This document shows, one piece after another, positions 36,301-44,218 of a DNA stretch of 64,000 nt. The position numbers and the translations under genes were made by a program. The notes beneath the pieces are model-generated. The model had not been told where the DNA came from, made no database searches, and saw nothing but the letters and a program-made list of their open reading frames with translations. The first letter of the stretch is position 1; every line of letters starts with the position of its first letter. The stretch comes from Deinococcus sp. JMULE3 (GTDB taxonomy: Bacteria; Deinococcota; Deinococci; Deinococcales; Deinococcaceae). Location: contig NZ_SGWE01000005.1 of assembly GCF_013337115.1 (NCBI RefSeq), positions 276,307 to 340,306 of the forward strand, written 5' to 3'.

Positions 36301-36532
36301 CGACGCCAGCATGACGCTGTTCCCACCAGCTCCGGCGACCATCAACGCGCTCACGCTGCGCAAGGATCAGCCTGGCCGCTGGGGCGGACTTGCACCGAAA
36401 GACGGTCTATTCTGCCCGCGCTGTGGCGGTGAGATCGGTGCGAACGTACAGGACGCCGCGCTGAACGGCTGGCGCTGCTTCAACGACTCCACGCACTACT
36501 ACGGACCCGGCGCCGCGGTCCTGGTCGGGTGA
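33344..36532 (+). CDS. Tubulin/FtsZ-superfamily protein (Tubulin_2-like) with zinc-ribbon tail
   Basis: A 1062-residue cytoplasmic protein. The N-terminal GTPase domain has the loop 'GLGSTGTR' (13-20), 'FMAIETNTNEP' (45-54) and the tubulin signature 'GTLCGGTGSG' (176-185), matching the large tubulin-like family rather than cell-division FtsZ. A coiled-coil middle (about 475-620) and a long helical C-terminal region follow. A terminal zinc ribbon is formed by C1024, C1027, C1045 and probably H1051. Work on this family proposed a membrane-remodelling role with VWA and OmpA proteins, exactly the neighbours here. Polymerisation and GTP use are inferred, not shown. Confidence 0.88.
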   Translation: MSNTEVTKTLVIGLGSTGTRVANNLIRRLTWKYGSADRAPWVQFMAIETNTNEPAPILSPRGDFFPIALDGKTYGQILSDPGAHRKIHLEKWADMTTLRRLKDTEGGAGNIRMVGRLTFMMDPNYTTIRRALLSRITNLRDLQSSGAQEQRGALPDGSNPTITFAAGGEIRVFIVGTLCGGTGSGLLPDFGYFVKSLPLRETEKIIGIFSLPHPNLTSAIASNAERLKKNAYTALVELNHYHQGTPDTLPPITYADGTVANMTTQPYDLPYLVAPSSPTKTGETELNELIADRIYMNVVSPEADPFSLAVDAPMPDRDHQAHVFSTFGLSVAEFPADQITEAAAKKLLHGALSEWQRGNPETASDLTAEIGLDWVSLMPFALDKPVDEWLRDATRAVNSELDTEKLDFTRLDRALSELRRAVAPDGGLSGQMRARRDLITEAIYQRFTDHAHESLLDRIRGPQILATEVGGLIEYLRGLQEAAKANTAVSQSEAGEAWQKVDAAVTRLKDEVKKVSFFNKNKGNIQGAQRDLRDAARKFAKIQMESAVYASMQTYSKHGTVDFGVCEHLERLLLQVQSNLTSLNHRVTALRNRLSSDVERLSDTVPPVNGLVLFEPRTTVNSEYRRALEAGKQSSIEHLDNIEARHYERLIRSWTDLPGVIVPSSRHLDKSWINASFDPKGEFLIPQGMLTRLLQDAAQPFSLVLAQENVVERLMRERELTPAVDGRVRNAAERARPFLDLNKARAVEGNRSPILERQTVFTPARTAPSDADTFKNLIGSTFSSANAIFREGSDPTRALFMEEYYRFPLRGLDQVLGDGGLHAAECHDFPTFHTRRDVQWYGLSRREAQLLEDATEALVVGLILGELTVRDGLVLSWTSTGFGDRDFRRLPINLPEAARALAQGEHDLDGFSLVGALPTLQARIEQHWKRHDLNVQEGALAFVQQLNERLAEFYRHGRQVQVHGWGDQSWAGEQLAKFTARHTPLHDASMTLFPPAPATINALTLRKDQPGRWGGLAPKDGLFCPRCGGEIGANVQDAALNGWRCFNDSTHYYGPGAAVLVG

Positions 36533-36536
36533 GCGC

Positions 36537-38327
36537 ATGGGGAACCCCTTGAGTGTCCTGCTGCCGCACACCGGTCTGCTCTGGGCGCTGCTGATCGGCA
36601 TCCTGGCCCTGTTCGGGCTGGGCCTGTGGCAGTGGGCACGACTGCACGCCCGGCTGGGCCGGGAGGAGGCCGCCGCGCGGCGCGTGTCGGTCCTCCTGCG
36701 CCCCGCGACGGACGAGTCGACCCTCAGTGTGATGCTCGGGCGGGATCACGCGACGCTGGCCGGTACGCTGATGGTGCAGATGGTCCGTCACAGTGGCCTG
36801 GCGTTCGCCCGCCCCGGCGACGTTCTCGAACCGCTCGTGGATCAGGTCCGGCAGGACAGCGTCTCCAACCGGGCGCTGCCGAACCTGCTGCTGCTGTTCG
36901 GTCTGATCAGTACGGTCGTCGGTCTGATCGGCACCCTGGGACAGCTGGGGCCGAGCATTCAGAACGCGATGAGCGCCGCTGATCCCGGTCAGGTCGCGCA
37001 GAATCTCGGCGTGACGTTGCGGGAGATGAGCTCGGCCTTCGCGGGGACGTTCTGGGGCGTGGCCACTGCGTTCCTGCTGCAGGTGGCGCAGATCTTCACG
37101 GCGCGCCGGGCGCAGCGGCTCATCCGGGCGCTGGACGGCATCAGCCTGAAGTACGCGCCGCAGCTGTACCCGGCGGGCAGTGAGAAGCAGCTCGAGTCCC
37201 TGCAGGCCCTGATGGAGCGCAGCGGGACCTTCCTGAAGGAAACGCAGGAGGCCATTCAGCAGACCAGCCAGCAGTTCTCGCAGGTGCTGACCGAGGCTGG
37301 CACGACCATCACCGAGAGTCTCAAGACGCTGCAGCGCACCTCGCAGGACATCTCCGTGGCGCTCAAGCAGGCCAGTGGGGACGTCAAACTCAGCTCCGAA
37401 CGCCTGACCACGGCCGTGGACGCTCTCCAGCAGCACAAGAACGATTACCGCAACATCTACACGCAGTTCAATGAGATGTTCGAGCGGTCCATGACGGCGC
37501 TCGGGCGGCACAGTGACCAGCAGCTCGGTGAGATCCGCGCCGTGCACACCGAGTTCGGGCGGACTGGCGCGGACATCGTCGCGGAGATCTTCAAGGTCAG
37601 TGAGAAGCTCACGCAGGTGACGGGCGACCTGGCTGTCAGTCAGAACGTGATGACCAGCGCGGCCGGTGAGGTCTACAGCAGCCTGCGGGGCGGGTTCGAC
37701 ACGCTCCAGTCGCGTCTGGACGAGACCCTGAAGGCCTACACGACCGAGGTGAATGTCGTCGGGACCGCCATGGACGCGCTGCGCCCGGACCTCAAGGGCA
37801 GCGCGGAGGCCGTCATGGCCCTGGAGCGGACCCTGCGCGGCAAGGACGACGCCGAGCGCACCCGCGCCCGCGATCAGGAGGCCCGCGAGGCGGCGTTGCG
37901 TGAGCAGATCAGTGCCCTCACGCAGATCCTGGCGCAGGTGCAGCGCCCCATCGAGCAGGGCGTGACGGCATTGACGGCGCTGCCCGCCTGGGAAGCGGAC
38001 CTGCGCGCGACGCTCGACGCCCACCGCGCCAATCTCGAGGCGCTGCGCGCAGCGGTCCAGGAGGACCTGCGCTCGCTGGGTGAGGCCCTCGGCCCGGTGC
38101 AGGACGCGCAGGTGGCCGCCCGTGAACAGCGGGCCGAACACGCCGAGGCGCTCCGGCAGGTACGGGACGTGCTGACGCAACAACTCGACGCGACCGCCCG
38201 CGTGGGCCGGCACATCGAGCAGGCCCTCCCGGACGACGCGGCTGCCGTGCAGCGTGACCTGCGCGACGCCGTGCAGCGACTCAATCTTGCCCTCCCGCTG
38301 GCCCGTGAGGCTGGTCCCGCCGCATGA
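36537..38327 (+). CDS. MotA/TolQ/ExbB-like membrane protein with long coiled coil
   Basis: A 596-residue protein. Membrane segments lie at about 11-33, 113-136 and 163-188, and the stretch 'LLLLFGLISTVVGLIGTL' plus 'MSSAFAGTFWGVATAFLLQ' is the MotA/TolQ/ExbB channel signature. Residues 200-580 are a long, Gln/Glu/Arg-rich helical region expected to form a cytoplasmic coiled coil. It starts 4 nt after the tubulin gene. With the OmpA-like protein it would form an ion-driven stator that links inner membrane energy to the cell wall or outer envelope. Confidence 0.85.
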   Translation: MGNPLSVLLPHTGLLWALLIGILALFGLGLWQWARLHARLGREEAAARRVSVLLRPATDESTLSVMLGRDHATLAGTLMVQMVRHSGLAFARPGDVLEPLVDQVRQDSVSNRALPNLLLLFGLISTVVGLIGTLGQLGPSIQNAMSAADPGQVAQNLGVTLREMSSAFAGTFWGVATAFLLQVAQIFTARRAQRLIRALDGISLKYAPQLYPAGSEKQLESLQALMERSGTFLKETQEAIQQTSQQFSQVLTEAGTTITESLKTLQRTSQDISVALKQASGDVKLSSERLTTAVDALQQHKNDYRNIYTQFNEMFERSMTALGRHSDQQLGEIRAVHTEFGRTGADIVAEIFKVSEKLTQVTGDLAVSQNVMTSAAGEVYSSLRGGFDTLQSRLDETLKAYTTEVNVVGTAMDALRPDLKGSAEAVMALERTLRGKDDAERTRARDQEAREAALREQISALTQILAQVQRPIEQGVTALTALPAWEADLRATLDAHRANLEALRAAVQEDLRSLGEALGPVQDAQVAAREQRAEHAEALRQVRDVLTQQLDATARVGRHIEQALPDDAAAVQRDLRDAVQRLNLALPLAREAGPAA

Positions 38328-38944
38328 GCCGCCGCACCCTGCCGGCCGACGACCTCAATCCGTACGTGGCGCTGACCGACACCACCCTGAACGTCATTCT
38401 GGTGATGGTCTTCGTGGTCGCGGCCCTGACGGCGCTGACCCGCGTGAACTGGGAGAACCTGCGCTACCAGGACGCCCAGACCGCCTTCCAGGAGGCGCTC
38501 AACGCCCGGATTCCCGCCGCGCGGCGACCGGTTCTCAACCGCGGGAAGAACGACCCTGTGGGGACGCAACGCTGGGTGTTCACCAACACCGCGCTGTTCA
38601 AGCCCGGCAGCGTGAACCTCAGCCCAGGTGGCCGCGCCACCCTGGGGCAGTTCGCGAAGGCGCTGCGGGAGAACCGGGGCACCTGGCGGCGCATCCGCAT
38701 CGAGGGGCACACGCTGCCGACCCTGAACCGCACGAGTGACCGCTGGGAGGACGCCACGAACCGCGCCGCCGCCGCCGCCCGCTTCCTCGTCACGCAGGGC
38801 GGCATCGAACCGTACTTCATCGCCACAGCGGGACGCGGCGGGCAGAACCCGCTGCCGGACCTGAAACTCACCGCGCCGGATCACGCCCGGATCGAGATCG
38901 TCCTCGAGTACACCAACAGTGCCCCCGCCGGAGCCCGCCCATGA
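38324..38944 (+). CDS. MotB/OmpA-like peptidoglycan-binding partner
   Basis: A 206-residue protein. A single membrane segment near the N-terminus (about 20-38) is preceded by 'DLNPYVALTDTTLN'; the Asp next to the segment is placed like the proton-accepting Asp of MotB/ExbD/TolR. The C-terminal half is OmpA-like ('FKPGSVNLSPGGRATLGQFAKAL', 'IRIEGHT', 'AAAAARFLVTQGGI', 'ARIEIVLEY'). It overlaps both neighbours by 4 nt. It probably anchors the MotA/TolQ-like channel to peptidoglycan. Confidence 0.85.
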   Translation: MSRRTLPADDLNPYVALTDTTLNVILVMVFVVAALTALTRVNWENLRYQDAQTAFQEALNARIPAARRPVLNRGKNDPVGTQRWVFTNTALFKPGSVNLSPGGRATLGQFAKALRENRGTWRRIRIEGHTLPTLNRTSDRWEDATNRAAAAARFLVTQGGIEPYFIATAGRGGQNPLPDLKLTAPDHARIEIVLEYTNSAPAGARP

Positions 38945-40605
38945 CCACCTGCCCCGCCTGCCACGCGCCGGTCCCGCCGGACGCGCCCCACTGCCTCGCC
39001 TGCCACGCGCCGATGCTGGCCCTGCCGACCGGCACCCGCCTGTACCAGCAGTACCGGGTGGACCGGGCGCTGCGCCGCGAGGAGCACCTCCGGTACCTCG
39101 CCACCGACGAGCGTGACGGGCAGACCGTGCTGATCGACGAATTCCTCCCGGCAGGCAGTCGCCGACTGGGCAACCTCGTTATCCTGCCCGGCAACAGCGC
39201 CGGGGCGCGCGACGCCTGGACGCAGCGGGCGTCCGCCCTGCAGAGCGATTGCCCGGGGCAGCGCAGGGTTCACCTGACCTTCGAGCAGCACGGCACCACG
39301 TACGCGGTCCTCAGCCCACCCGAAGGCGTGACCCTGCGCTCGGACGTGCTGCGCCGCGGCCGCTGGATTCCGGGCGACGTGCAGACCCTGCTCGAGCAAC
39401 TTCAACCGGCCCTGTCCAGCCTCGGAGCGGCGGCCGGACTGGTCACGCCGGACCGGGTGACCCTCACGCCCGACGGCCCACTGCTGGACCTGACCGCCAC
39501 GCCCGTCGTCCCGGCCTACCAGGCCCCGGAACACCTGCGCGGCGAGCCACTCGACACCTGGGCTGCCGTCGCCTACAGCCTCGGGGCGACCCTGTCGTTC
39601 GCGCTCAGCGGACAGGACCCGCCGGGAGCGGCCCAGCTCGCGATCGGCATGCCCCTCCCGACGCCGCCGGTGGGCACGCCTGACACGCTCATCCGCACCA
39701 TGACCGCCTGCCTCGCCGGGGACGCTGCCCGTCGCCCCGCGCGGACCGACCTGCTCGGCGTGCCTGCCGGTCCTGTGGTCACGGCCTCCCGCAGCGCCGT
39801 GAAGGTCATCCGCGCGCACGGCAGCTGGGTCACGCACCTCCTGCTGCGCGGACCGCAGATCATCAGCGCCGGTGCGGACCTCTCCATCCGGCTGACCTCG
39901 GTCAGCGGTGAAGCGCAGGAACGCCTCGACGGTCTGCGCGGGCCACCGACGGGCCTCAGCATGCGGCCCGAAGGGCTCGTGGCGGCCGACACCGCCGGCT
40001 GGCTCCACCTGTGGCGGGGGCATCAACTCAGCAGCGTCCAGGGCGCCGAGGGGACCACGCACATGACCGCCTACGGCGACGACCAGGTGCTGACCGTGAC
40101 CTCCGGCATGAACCTGACCCTGTGGGACACGGCGCCCCTGCGGCCCCTGGGGTCCCAGCGCGCCGGAGAACAGGTCATCACGGCGGTGCAGGCCCTCACC
40201 AACCGCATGATCGTCGTCGGCACCGCGCGCGGCGAGGTGATGGTCGTGCATCCCGACCAGGGCGCCATGACGCCACTGCTGCCACCCGAACGTCGCGGCG
40301 CGATCGGCGCGCTCGCCACAGATGGCCGCGACGTGTACCTCGCCAGCGGGTCCGTCATCCTGCGGGTCGGTCAGGCGCAGCCCATCCTGACCCTCGACGC
40401 GCCCGTGTCCGCCCTGCAGGTGCTGCCCGACGGGCGAATCGTTGCCGCGGCGGGCCGCCGGGTCCTGATCCGCGACCACTCGGGCGCCCTGACCGAACTG
40501 CACGCCGCGGCGCACGACATTCACTGCCTGGCCGTCAACGCCGACTGGATCATCGCGGGCACGCAGGCCGGAGAGCTGATCATCTGCCCCACGCCCGTCA
40601 CCTGA
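38941..40605 (+). CDS. Zinc-ribbon / pseudokinase / beta-propeller protein
   Basis: A 554-residue protein with three parts. Residues 4-21 are a double-CxxC zinc ribbon (C4, C7, C18, C21). Residues 30-270 are a Ser/Thr-kinase-like domain in which 'YQAPEHLRGEPLDTWAAVAY' and 'LGATLSFALSGQDPP' are recognisable, but the HRD and DFG residues are lost, so it is probably inactive. Residues 280-554 are WD40-like propeller repeats ('VIRAHGSWVTHLLLRGPQII', 'LTLWDTAPLRPLG'). A scaffold or sensor role for the tubulin machine is inferred from the operon. Last gene, 4-nt overlap with the OmpA-like gene. Confidence 0.75.
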   Translation: MTTCPACHAPVPPDAPHCLACHAPMLALPTGTRLYQQYRVDRALRREEHLRYLATDERDGQTVLIDEFLPAGSRRLGNLVILPGNSAGARDAWTQRASALQSDCPGQRRVHLTFEQHGTTYAVLSPPEGVTLRSDVLRRGRWIPGDVQTLLEQLQPALSSLGAAAGLVTPDRVTLTPDGPLLDLTATPVVPAYQAPEHLRGEPLDTWAAVAYSLGATLSFALSGQDPPGAAQLAIGMPLPTPPVGTPDTLIRTMTACLAGDAARRPARTDLLGVPAGPVVTASRSAVKVIRAHGSWVTHLLLRGPQIISAGADLSIRLTSVSGEAQERLDGLRGPPTGLSMRPEGLVAADTAGWLHLWRGHQLSSVQGAEGTTHMTAYGDDQVLTVTSGMNLTLWDTAPLRPLGSQRAGEQVITAVQALTNRMIVVGTARGEVMVVHPDQGAMTPLLPPERRGAIGALATDGRDVYLASGSVILRVGQAQPILTLDAPVSALQVLPDGRIVAAAGRRVLIRDHSGALTELHAAAHDIHCLAVNADWIIAGTQAGELIICPTPVT

Positions 40606-40789
40606 CCGGCCCGCCGGAACGCGCGAATGGTAAGGCTTCTGTGCTCATCCCATCAGGTCAGGCCGGGCAGCGGGACCTGGAGGAACAGGACGTGCTCGGT
40701 CGTGAGGTAAGTCAAAGGCTGGCGCTGGCCTGGTTGCAGGGTGTTGCCCACGCCACTTCCTGAACCCGCTTCTCTCTCACTCGCATCCG

Positions 40790-40826
40790 CTCGGATTGAA
40801 CGGCTGTGCAAGCCATTCAATCCGAG
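40790..40826. terminator. Bidirectional terminator hairpin
   Basis: CTCGGATTGAA pairs perfectly with TTCAATCCGAG, with an inner GGCT/AGCC stem. It lies between the tubulin operon and the convergent envelope genes. The remaining 40606-40789 stretch shows no gene. Confidence 0.75.
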
Positions 40827-40832
40827 TCCGTA

Positions 40833-41570
40833 TCAGAAGTCGCCGGTGCGCCCTGGAGGTAACGGGGCGTACCCTGGAAGTGTTCCGGCCGGTGCGCCCT
40901 GTGCGGGCAGGCCGGGCACGGTCGGGCCTGCGCCACTGCCTGGGGCTGCGGTCTGATTGAGGGGCAGTTCGTAGCGGACGACGATGCACATGTTGCCGTC
41001 TCCGATGCTGACTGTGCGCGTGCCTGTGACCCGGCCGTACCGGATGATGCCCGCCACGTTGCGTTGTTTCACCTGCAGCAGGCTGGAATTCACTTCCACC
41101 AGGGCGTTGCTGGTGCGGACGCTGGTGTCGCCGGCCGTGGCTTCCGCCGCTGATTCGCTGGTCTGCTCTCCTTCGCTGCTGAGCGTCGTGGCGGCGATGG
41201 CGGCACCCTGGAGGTACTTCACGGCGTATTCCTCGGCGGCAAGCTCGGCCTTGGTGGACGCTGCGCCGATGGCGGCTGGACCCCTCAGGCGCCAGACGCT
41301 GGCGGAGATCCGGCTCACGCCGTACACGCGCAGGGAGTCCACGCGGCCACTGCGGTTGCTGTCGAAGAGCATCGCGGTGGGTGCGTTGCACAGTGCGAGC
41401 ATGTCGGCCAGGTTCGGGGCCTCTGCGACGCGCCCGTCCTGAATGGTGATGGCGGCCGGGTTCGCCTGAACTTCCTGTTGTACGTACTGCGGTGCGGGGA
41501 TAGGTGTGGTGGCGGTCTGAGCGGCGGCCATGGCGCCGCAGCTGAGCAGCAGGGTCACGATTCGTTTCAT
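40833..41570 (-). CDS. Exported protein of unknown function
   Basis: A 245-residue exported protein with a signal peptide ('MKRIVTLLLSCGAMAAAQ'). A helical, Ala/Glu-rich middle ('KAELAAEEYAVKYLQGAAIAA') is followed by 'SNALVEVNSSLLQ', 'GIIRYGRVTGTRTVSIGDGN' and 'CIVVRYEL', then a Gly/Pro-rich tail. The pattern of an Ala-rich helix followed by strands recalls LPP20/FlgP-like envelope proteins, but only weakly. The ATG at 41570 is preferred, with 'GAGGTGA' before it overlapping the upstream stop. It is the last gene of a three-gene leftward operon. Confidence 0.6.
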   Translation of the reverse strand: MKRIVTLLLSCGAMAAAQTATTPIPAPQYVQQEVQANPAAITIQDGRVAEAPNLADMLALCNAPTAMLFDSNRSGRVDSLRVYGVSRISASVWRLRGPAAIGAASTKAELAAEEYAVKYLQGAAIAATTLSSEGEQTSESAAEATAGDTSVRTSNALVEVNSSLLQVKQRNVAGIIRYGRVTGTRTVSIGDGNMCIVVRYELPLNQTAAPGSGAGPTVPGLPAQGAPAGTLPGYAPLPPGRTGDF

Positions 41571-41572
41571 GT

Positions 41573-42724
41573 TCACCTCGAGTAGGTGGCGGTGATTTCT
41601 CCGGCGGAGAGGCCGGTCACCGAGAGATGGAGGTCTTCGAGCAGCGCGGCGAGTTCCTCGGGGGAACCCTCGTATTCCACTTCGATCACGGCGCCGCCCT
41701 GGTCAAAGTGCCGTTGGGAGACGCTGCGGATCCCGGCGGTGGCTCGGAGGGCTGCCGTGAAGTCGGTCACTGCTCTGAAGTTGGGCAGGGCCGTGATCTT
41801 GACCGTGAACGTGCGGCCTGCGCCCTGTCCCTGTCCGGACAGCCAGGTCAGGATCGTGCGGGGGAGTTCCGGCGTGGCTTTCAGCGCGGCGTTACTCAGG
41901 GCTGTCTTGCCGGCGATGCCGTCAGTCGCGCCGATTCCACCGGCGTGGAAGGCGCCACTGTAGATCACCTGAGCGGTCGCGAGGTCGATGATCTTCACTT
42001 CGAGGCGGGCGTTGTACGCCTGCATGCCGCTGCCCCTGAGGGCGTCGGGGGTGGTGGGAAGTTCCTCTGCGAACGCCTCACCGGTGATGAGCAGGTCAGC
42101 CTGAAAGCGCGTGCCGATCTCCCGGAGCGCCTGCGGGTCCAGGTTGCCGTGGCGAAGCTGGTCGCGTGCCAGGAGCCGTTCGGTCTGGCGTACGTCAACG
42201 ACCCGGTATCCGCCCTGAATGAGGGCGCGCATGACCTCGGTTTCCGCGGCGGGGTCCGGGACGGGGTTGCGGATGATCTCCTCAGGGATCAGCACCATGA
42301 TGCGGGGATCGCCCTTGCGGGCCAGGAACGCCTTGATCTGCTGCTCGAGCGGTCCGCGGCTGACGGCGACCTGCACCGTGATCTGGAAGGTGCCGCTGCT
42401 GTGGCTTTCCGAGATGACCTTCAGCACCCGGCCGTACCCGTCGGCCCGTTTGAGGATCCGCTGCTGAAACTGCTCCGTGGACTCTACCGTGTCGTTGTGC
42501 GTGGCTTCCTGCGACCGCAGTGAGGCGCTGCTGCTGATGTACGCGCCCAGGACCTGCTCGACCGCCTCCCGAATGGCGTCGGCCAGGGCGGCCTGACGGG
42601 CTGCGGGGAGGCTGCTCTGAATGACGGCGCTGCCGTGCACTTCGACGATCTGCTCCTGGCCCTGCGCGGCCGCCGGCGCGCTGACGGCGATCAGGGCGGG
42701 AACGGTCAGCAGCGCCGTTCTCAC
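41573..42724 (-). CDS. FlgT-like exported protein
   Basis: A 383-residue exported protein with a signal peptide ('TVPALIAVSAPAAAQG'). The N-terminal module 'VEVHGSAVIQ..ARQAALADAIREAVEQVLGAYI' is like FlgT_N. A middle domain 'PRIMVLIPEEIIRNPVPDPA..EVMRALIQGGYRVVDVRQTERL' and 'LITGEAFAEEL' resembles the FlgT-M/CsgG-like fold, and a C-terminal domain ends 'AVIEVEYEGSPEELAALLEDL'. FlgT builds the outer ring of some sodium-driven flagella; no flagellar genes are seen here, so it probably belongs to another envelope complex. It overlaps the lipoprotein gene by 4 nt. Confidence 0.75.
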   Translation of the reverse strand: MRTALLTVPALIAVSAPAAAQGQEQIVEVHGSAVIQSSLPAARQAALADAIREAVEQVLGAYISSSASLRSQEATHNDTVESTEQFQQRILKRADGYGRVLKVISESHSSGTFQITVQVAVSRGPLEQQIKAFLARKGDPRIMVLIPEEIIRNPVPDPAAETEVMRALIQGGYRVVDVRQTERLLARDQLRHGNLDPQALREIGTRFQADLLITGEAFAEELPTTPDALRGSGMQAYNARLEVKIIDLATAQVIYSGAFHAGGIGATDGIAGKTALSNAALKATPELPRTILTWLSGQGQGAGRTFTVKITALPNFRAVTDFTAALRATAGIRSVSQRHFDQGGAVIEVEYEGSPEELAALLEDLHLSVTGLSAGEITATYSR

Positions 42725-43464
42725 CGGAGGTCCAGTTTGACGCTGTAGGGGAAGGTGGTGCTTGCCGAGGAACTGTCGACCGTGAAGTACACGCGTTGCG
42801 TCTGGCTGGACGCGTTCGTGTACCCACGGTTGTCACTGCCGACGTACGCCCCGGCACTGTCACGGATTGAACCGTAGAAGGACGGCACGGAGAACGGTGC
42901 GCCGCTGACCGGCGCGGGAGCGGAGCCCAGCGTGAACTGGTATGACCGCCCGGCGGGAATGTCTGCGGCGTAGACGTCAATGTCGTCGTAGGTAGAGATA
43001 AACCCGATCTCCGTCTGCTGCCCCGCCATGACTCTGGCGAAGCCGTTGCCGTTGTTGGGTTCCTGTTCGGTCGCGTTGGGGGTCACCATCACCCACATGG
43101 TGTCCGTGACGGTCCGAGTGCCGGTCACGGTTGCGGTGATCTTCGTGACGCCGGCCGACAGCGCGGTGAGTTGCCGACCTTCAATCTTGACGACGGACGG
43201 GTCACTGACCGTCCAGGAGGGCGCGCAGTCGAGCGAGACGCGGTCGAGGTTGCTGTTCAGCCAGGAGGCACTCATGTTGATGGTGCTCACGTTGCCGGGC
43301 TGCATGACGACCTCATCAGGGACCGACATGGAGAACCCGTCGCGTTCACCGTTGTAGGTGCTGCACGCTCCGAAGTAGTTGTTGGCGGCCTGCGCGATCT
43401 GCCCGCAGGACATCAGGGGCAGGCACGCGGCGGCGATAAGACTTGTGAGGAGAAACTTCTTCAT
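42721..43464 (-). CDS. Lipoprotein with Ig-like and PPC-like domains
   Basis: A 247-residue lipoprotein with the lipobox 'LPLMSC' (C20). A bacterial Ig-like (BIG2-type) domain covers roughly residues 50-135 ('WTVSDPSVVKIEGRQLTALSAGVTKITATV'), followed by 'EQEPNNGNGFARVMAG' and a PPC-like domain ('DDIDVYAADIPAGRSYQFTLG'). The ATG at 43464 is chosen because it begins a canonical signal peptide. First gene of the leftward three-gene operon, divergent from the CsgG-like lipoprotein across an 82-nt shared promoter region. Confidence 0.8.
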   Translation of the reverse strand: MKKFLLTSLIAAACLPLMSCGQIAQAANNYFGACSTYNGERDGFSMSVPDEVVMQPGNVSTINMSASWLNSNLDRVSLDCAPSWTVSDPSVVKIEGRQLTALSAGVTKITATVTGTRTVTDTMWVMVTPNATEQEPNNGNGFARVMAGQQTEIGFISTYDDIDVYAADIPAGRSYQFTLGSAPAPVSGAPFSVPSFYGSIRDSAGAYVGSDNRGYTNASSQTQRVYFTVDSSSASTTFPYSVKLDLR

Positions 43465-43546
43465 GCTCGGCACCGTACAGCAAAGTTTTTTCGCGTGTGC
43501 CACACATCAGCGCGACAGACGCCGGGTCAACTGCTATTCCGGGACG

Positions 43547-44143
43547 GTGAAGACTCAAACGTCCCTCATTCTGGCCTCACTTCTTTCCGGCGTGACCCTG
43601 CTGACCTCCTGCAGCATGCTTCAGCGTGACCCCCTGCCCGCCTTTGCGGGTCAGGCGCAGAACATGCTCATCCTCGACATGAACAACGCCAGCGACGGGT
43701 CGACGGACCTGCTCACGCAGACTGTGGTCAACAGCAGTGATTTCCGCGCCCGCTTCAACGTGATCGACCGGGTCACCATCACGACCCTCCTCAAGGATCA
43801 GCAGCTGGCCAGCGTGGGCGTCATCAACGAGAACACGGTCGCCCGACTGGGCAAGCAGTCCGGCGTTCAGGTGCTGCTCAAGAGCAACCTCAACTACCTC
43901 GACACCGGCAGTGAAACCGTCGGGAACGCCAAATACGGCTACAGCACGTACTACACCGCCAAAGCCCAGGTGGCCCTGAGCGTGCTTGAAGTCGAAACCG
44001 GTCGCATCCTCGTGACCGGCACGGGAACGGGAAGTGCGAGCAGCAGCTCCAACGCCACGAGTCTGCGCACGTCGGCCTTCACCCGCGCGGTTGATAACGC
44101 CGTGTATACCCTGATCCTGAACCACGCCAAGCTGAAGTACTGA
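43547..44143 (+). CDS. CsgG/FlgO-like lipoprotein
   Basis: A 198-residue lipoprotein with the lipobox 'LLTSC' (C22). Its single domain resembles the CsgG/FlgO fold: 'MLILDMNNASDGSTDLLTQT', 'FNVIDRVTITTLLKDQQLASVGV', 'ARLGKQSGVQVLLKSNLNYL', 'LSVLEVETGRILVTGTGTGS'. CsgG forms outer-membrane pores and FlgO is a flagellar outer-membrane lipoprotein. The GTG start has no strong ribosome binding site. It is divergent from the FlgT-like operon and probably functionally linked to it. Confidence 0.75.
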   Translation: MKTQTSLILASLLSGVTLLTSCSMLQRDPLPAFAGQAQNMLILDMNNASDGSTDLLTQTVVNSSDFRARFNVIDRVTITTLLKDQQLASVGVINENTVARLGKQSGVQVLLKSNLNYLDTGSETVGNAKYGYSTYYTAKAQVALSVLEVETGRILVTGTGTGSASSSSNATSLRTSAFTRAVDNAVYTLILNHAKLKY

Positions 44144-44159
44144 TTCCGAGGACAGGCTG

Positions 44160-44189
44160 GCTCCTGGGGCGACGAACGGTCCCAGGAGC
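44160..44189. terminator. Terminator between convergent genes
   Basis: GCTCCTGGG pairs with CCCAGGAGC around a 12-nt loop, 17 nt after the CsgG-like stop and 30 nt beyond the convergent membrane-protein stop. Confidence 0.6.
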
Positions 44190-44218
44190 TCCTTCGCTCC
44201 GGGTGCCACCGATTCAAC

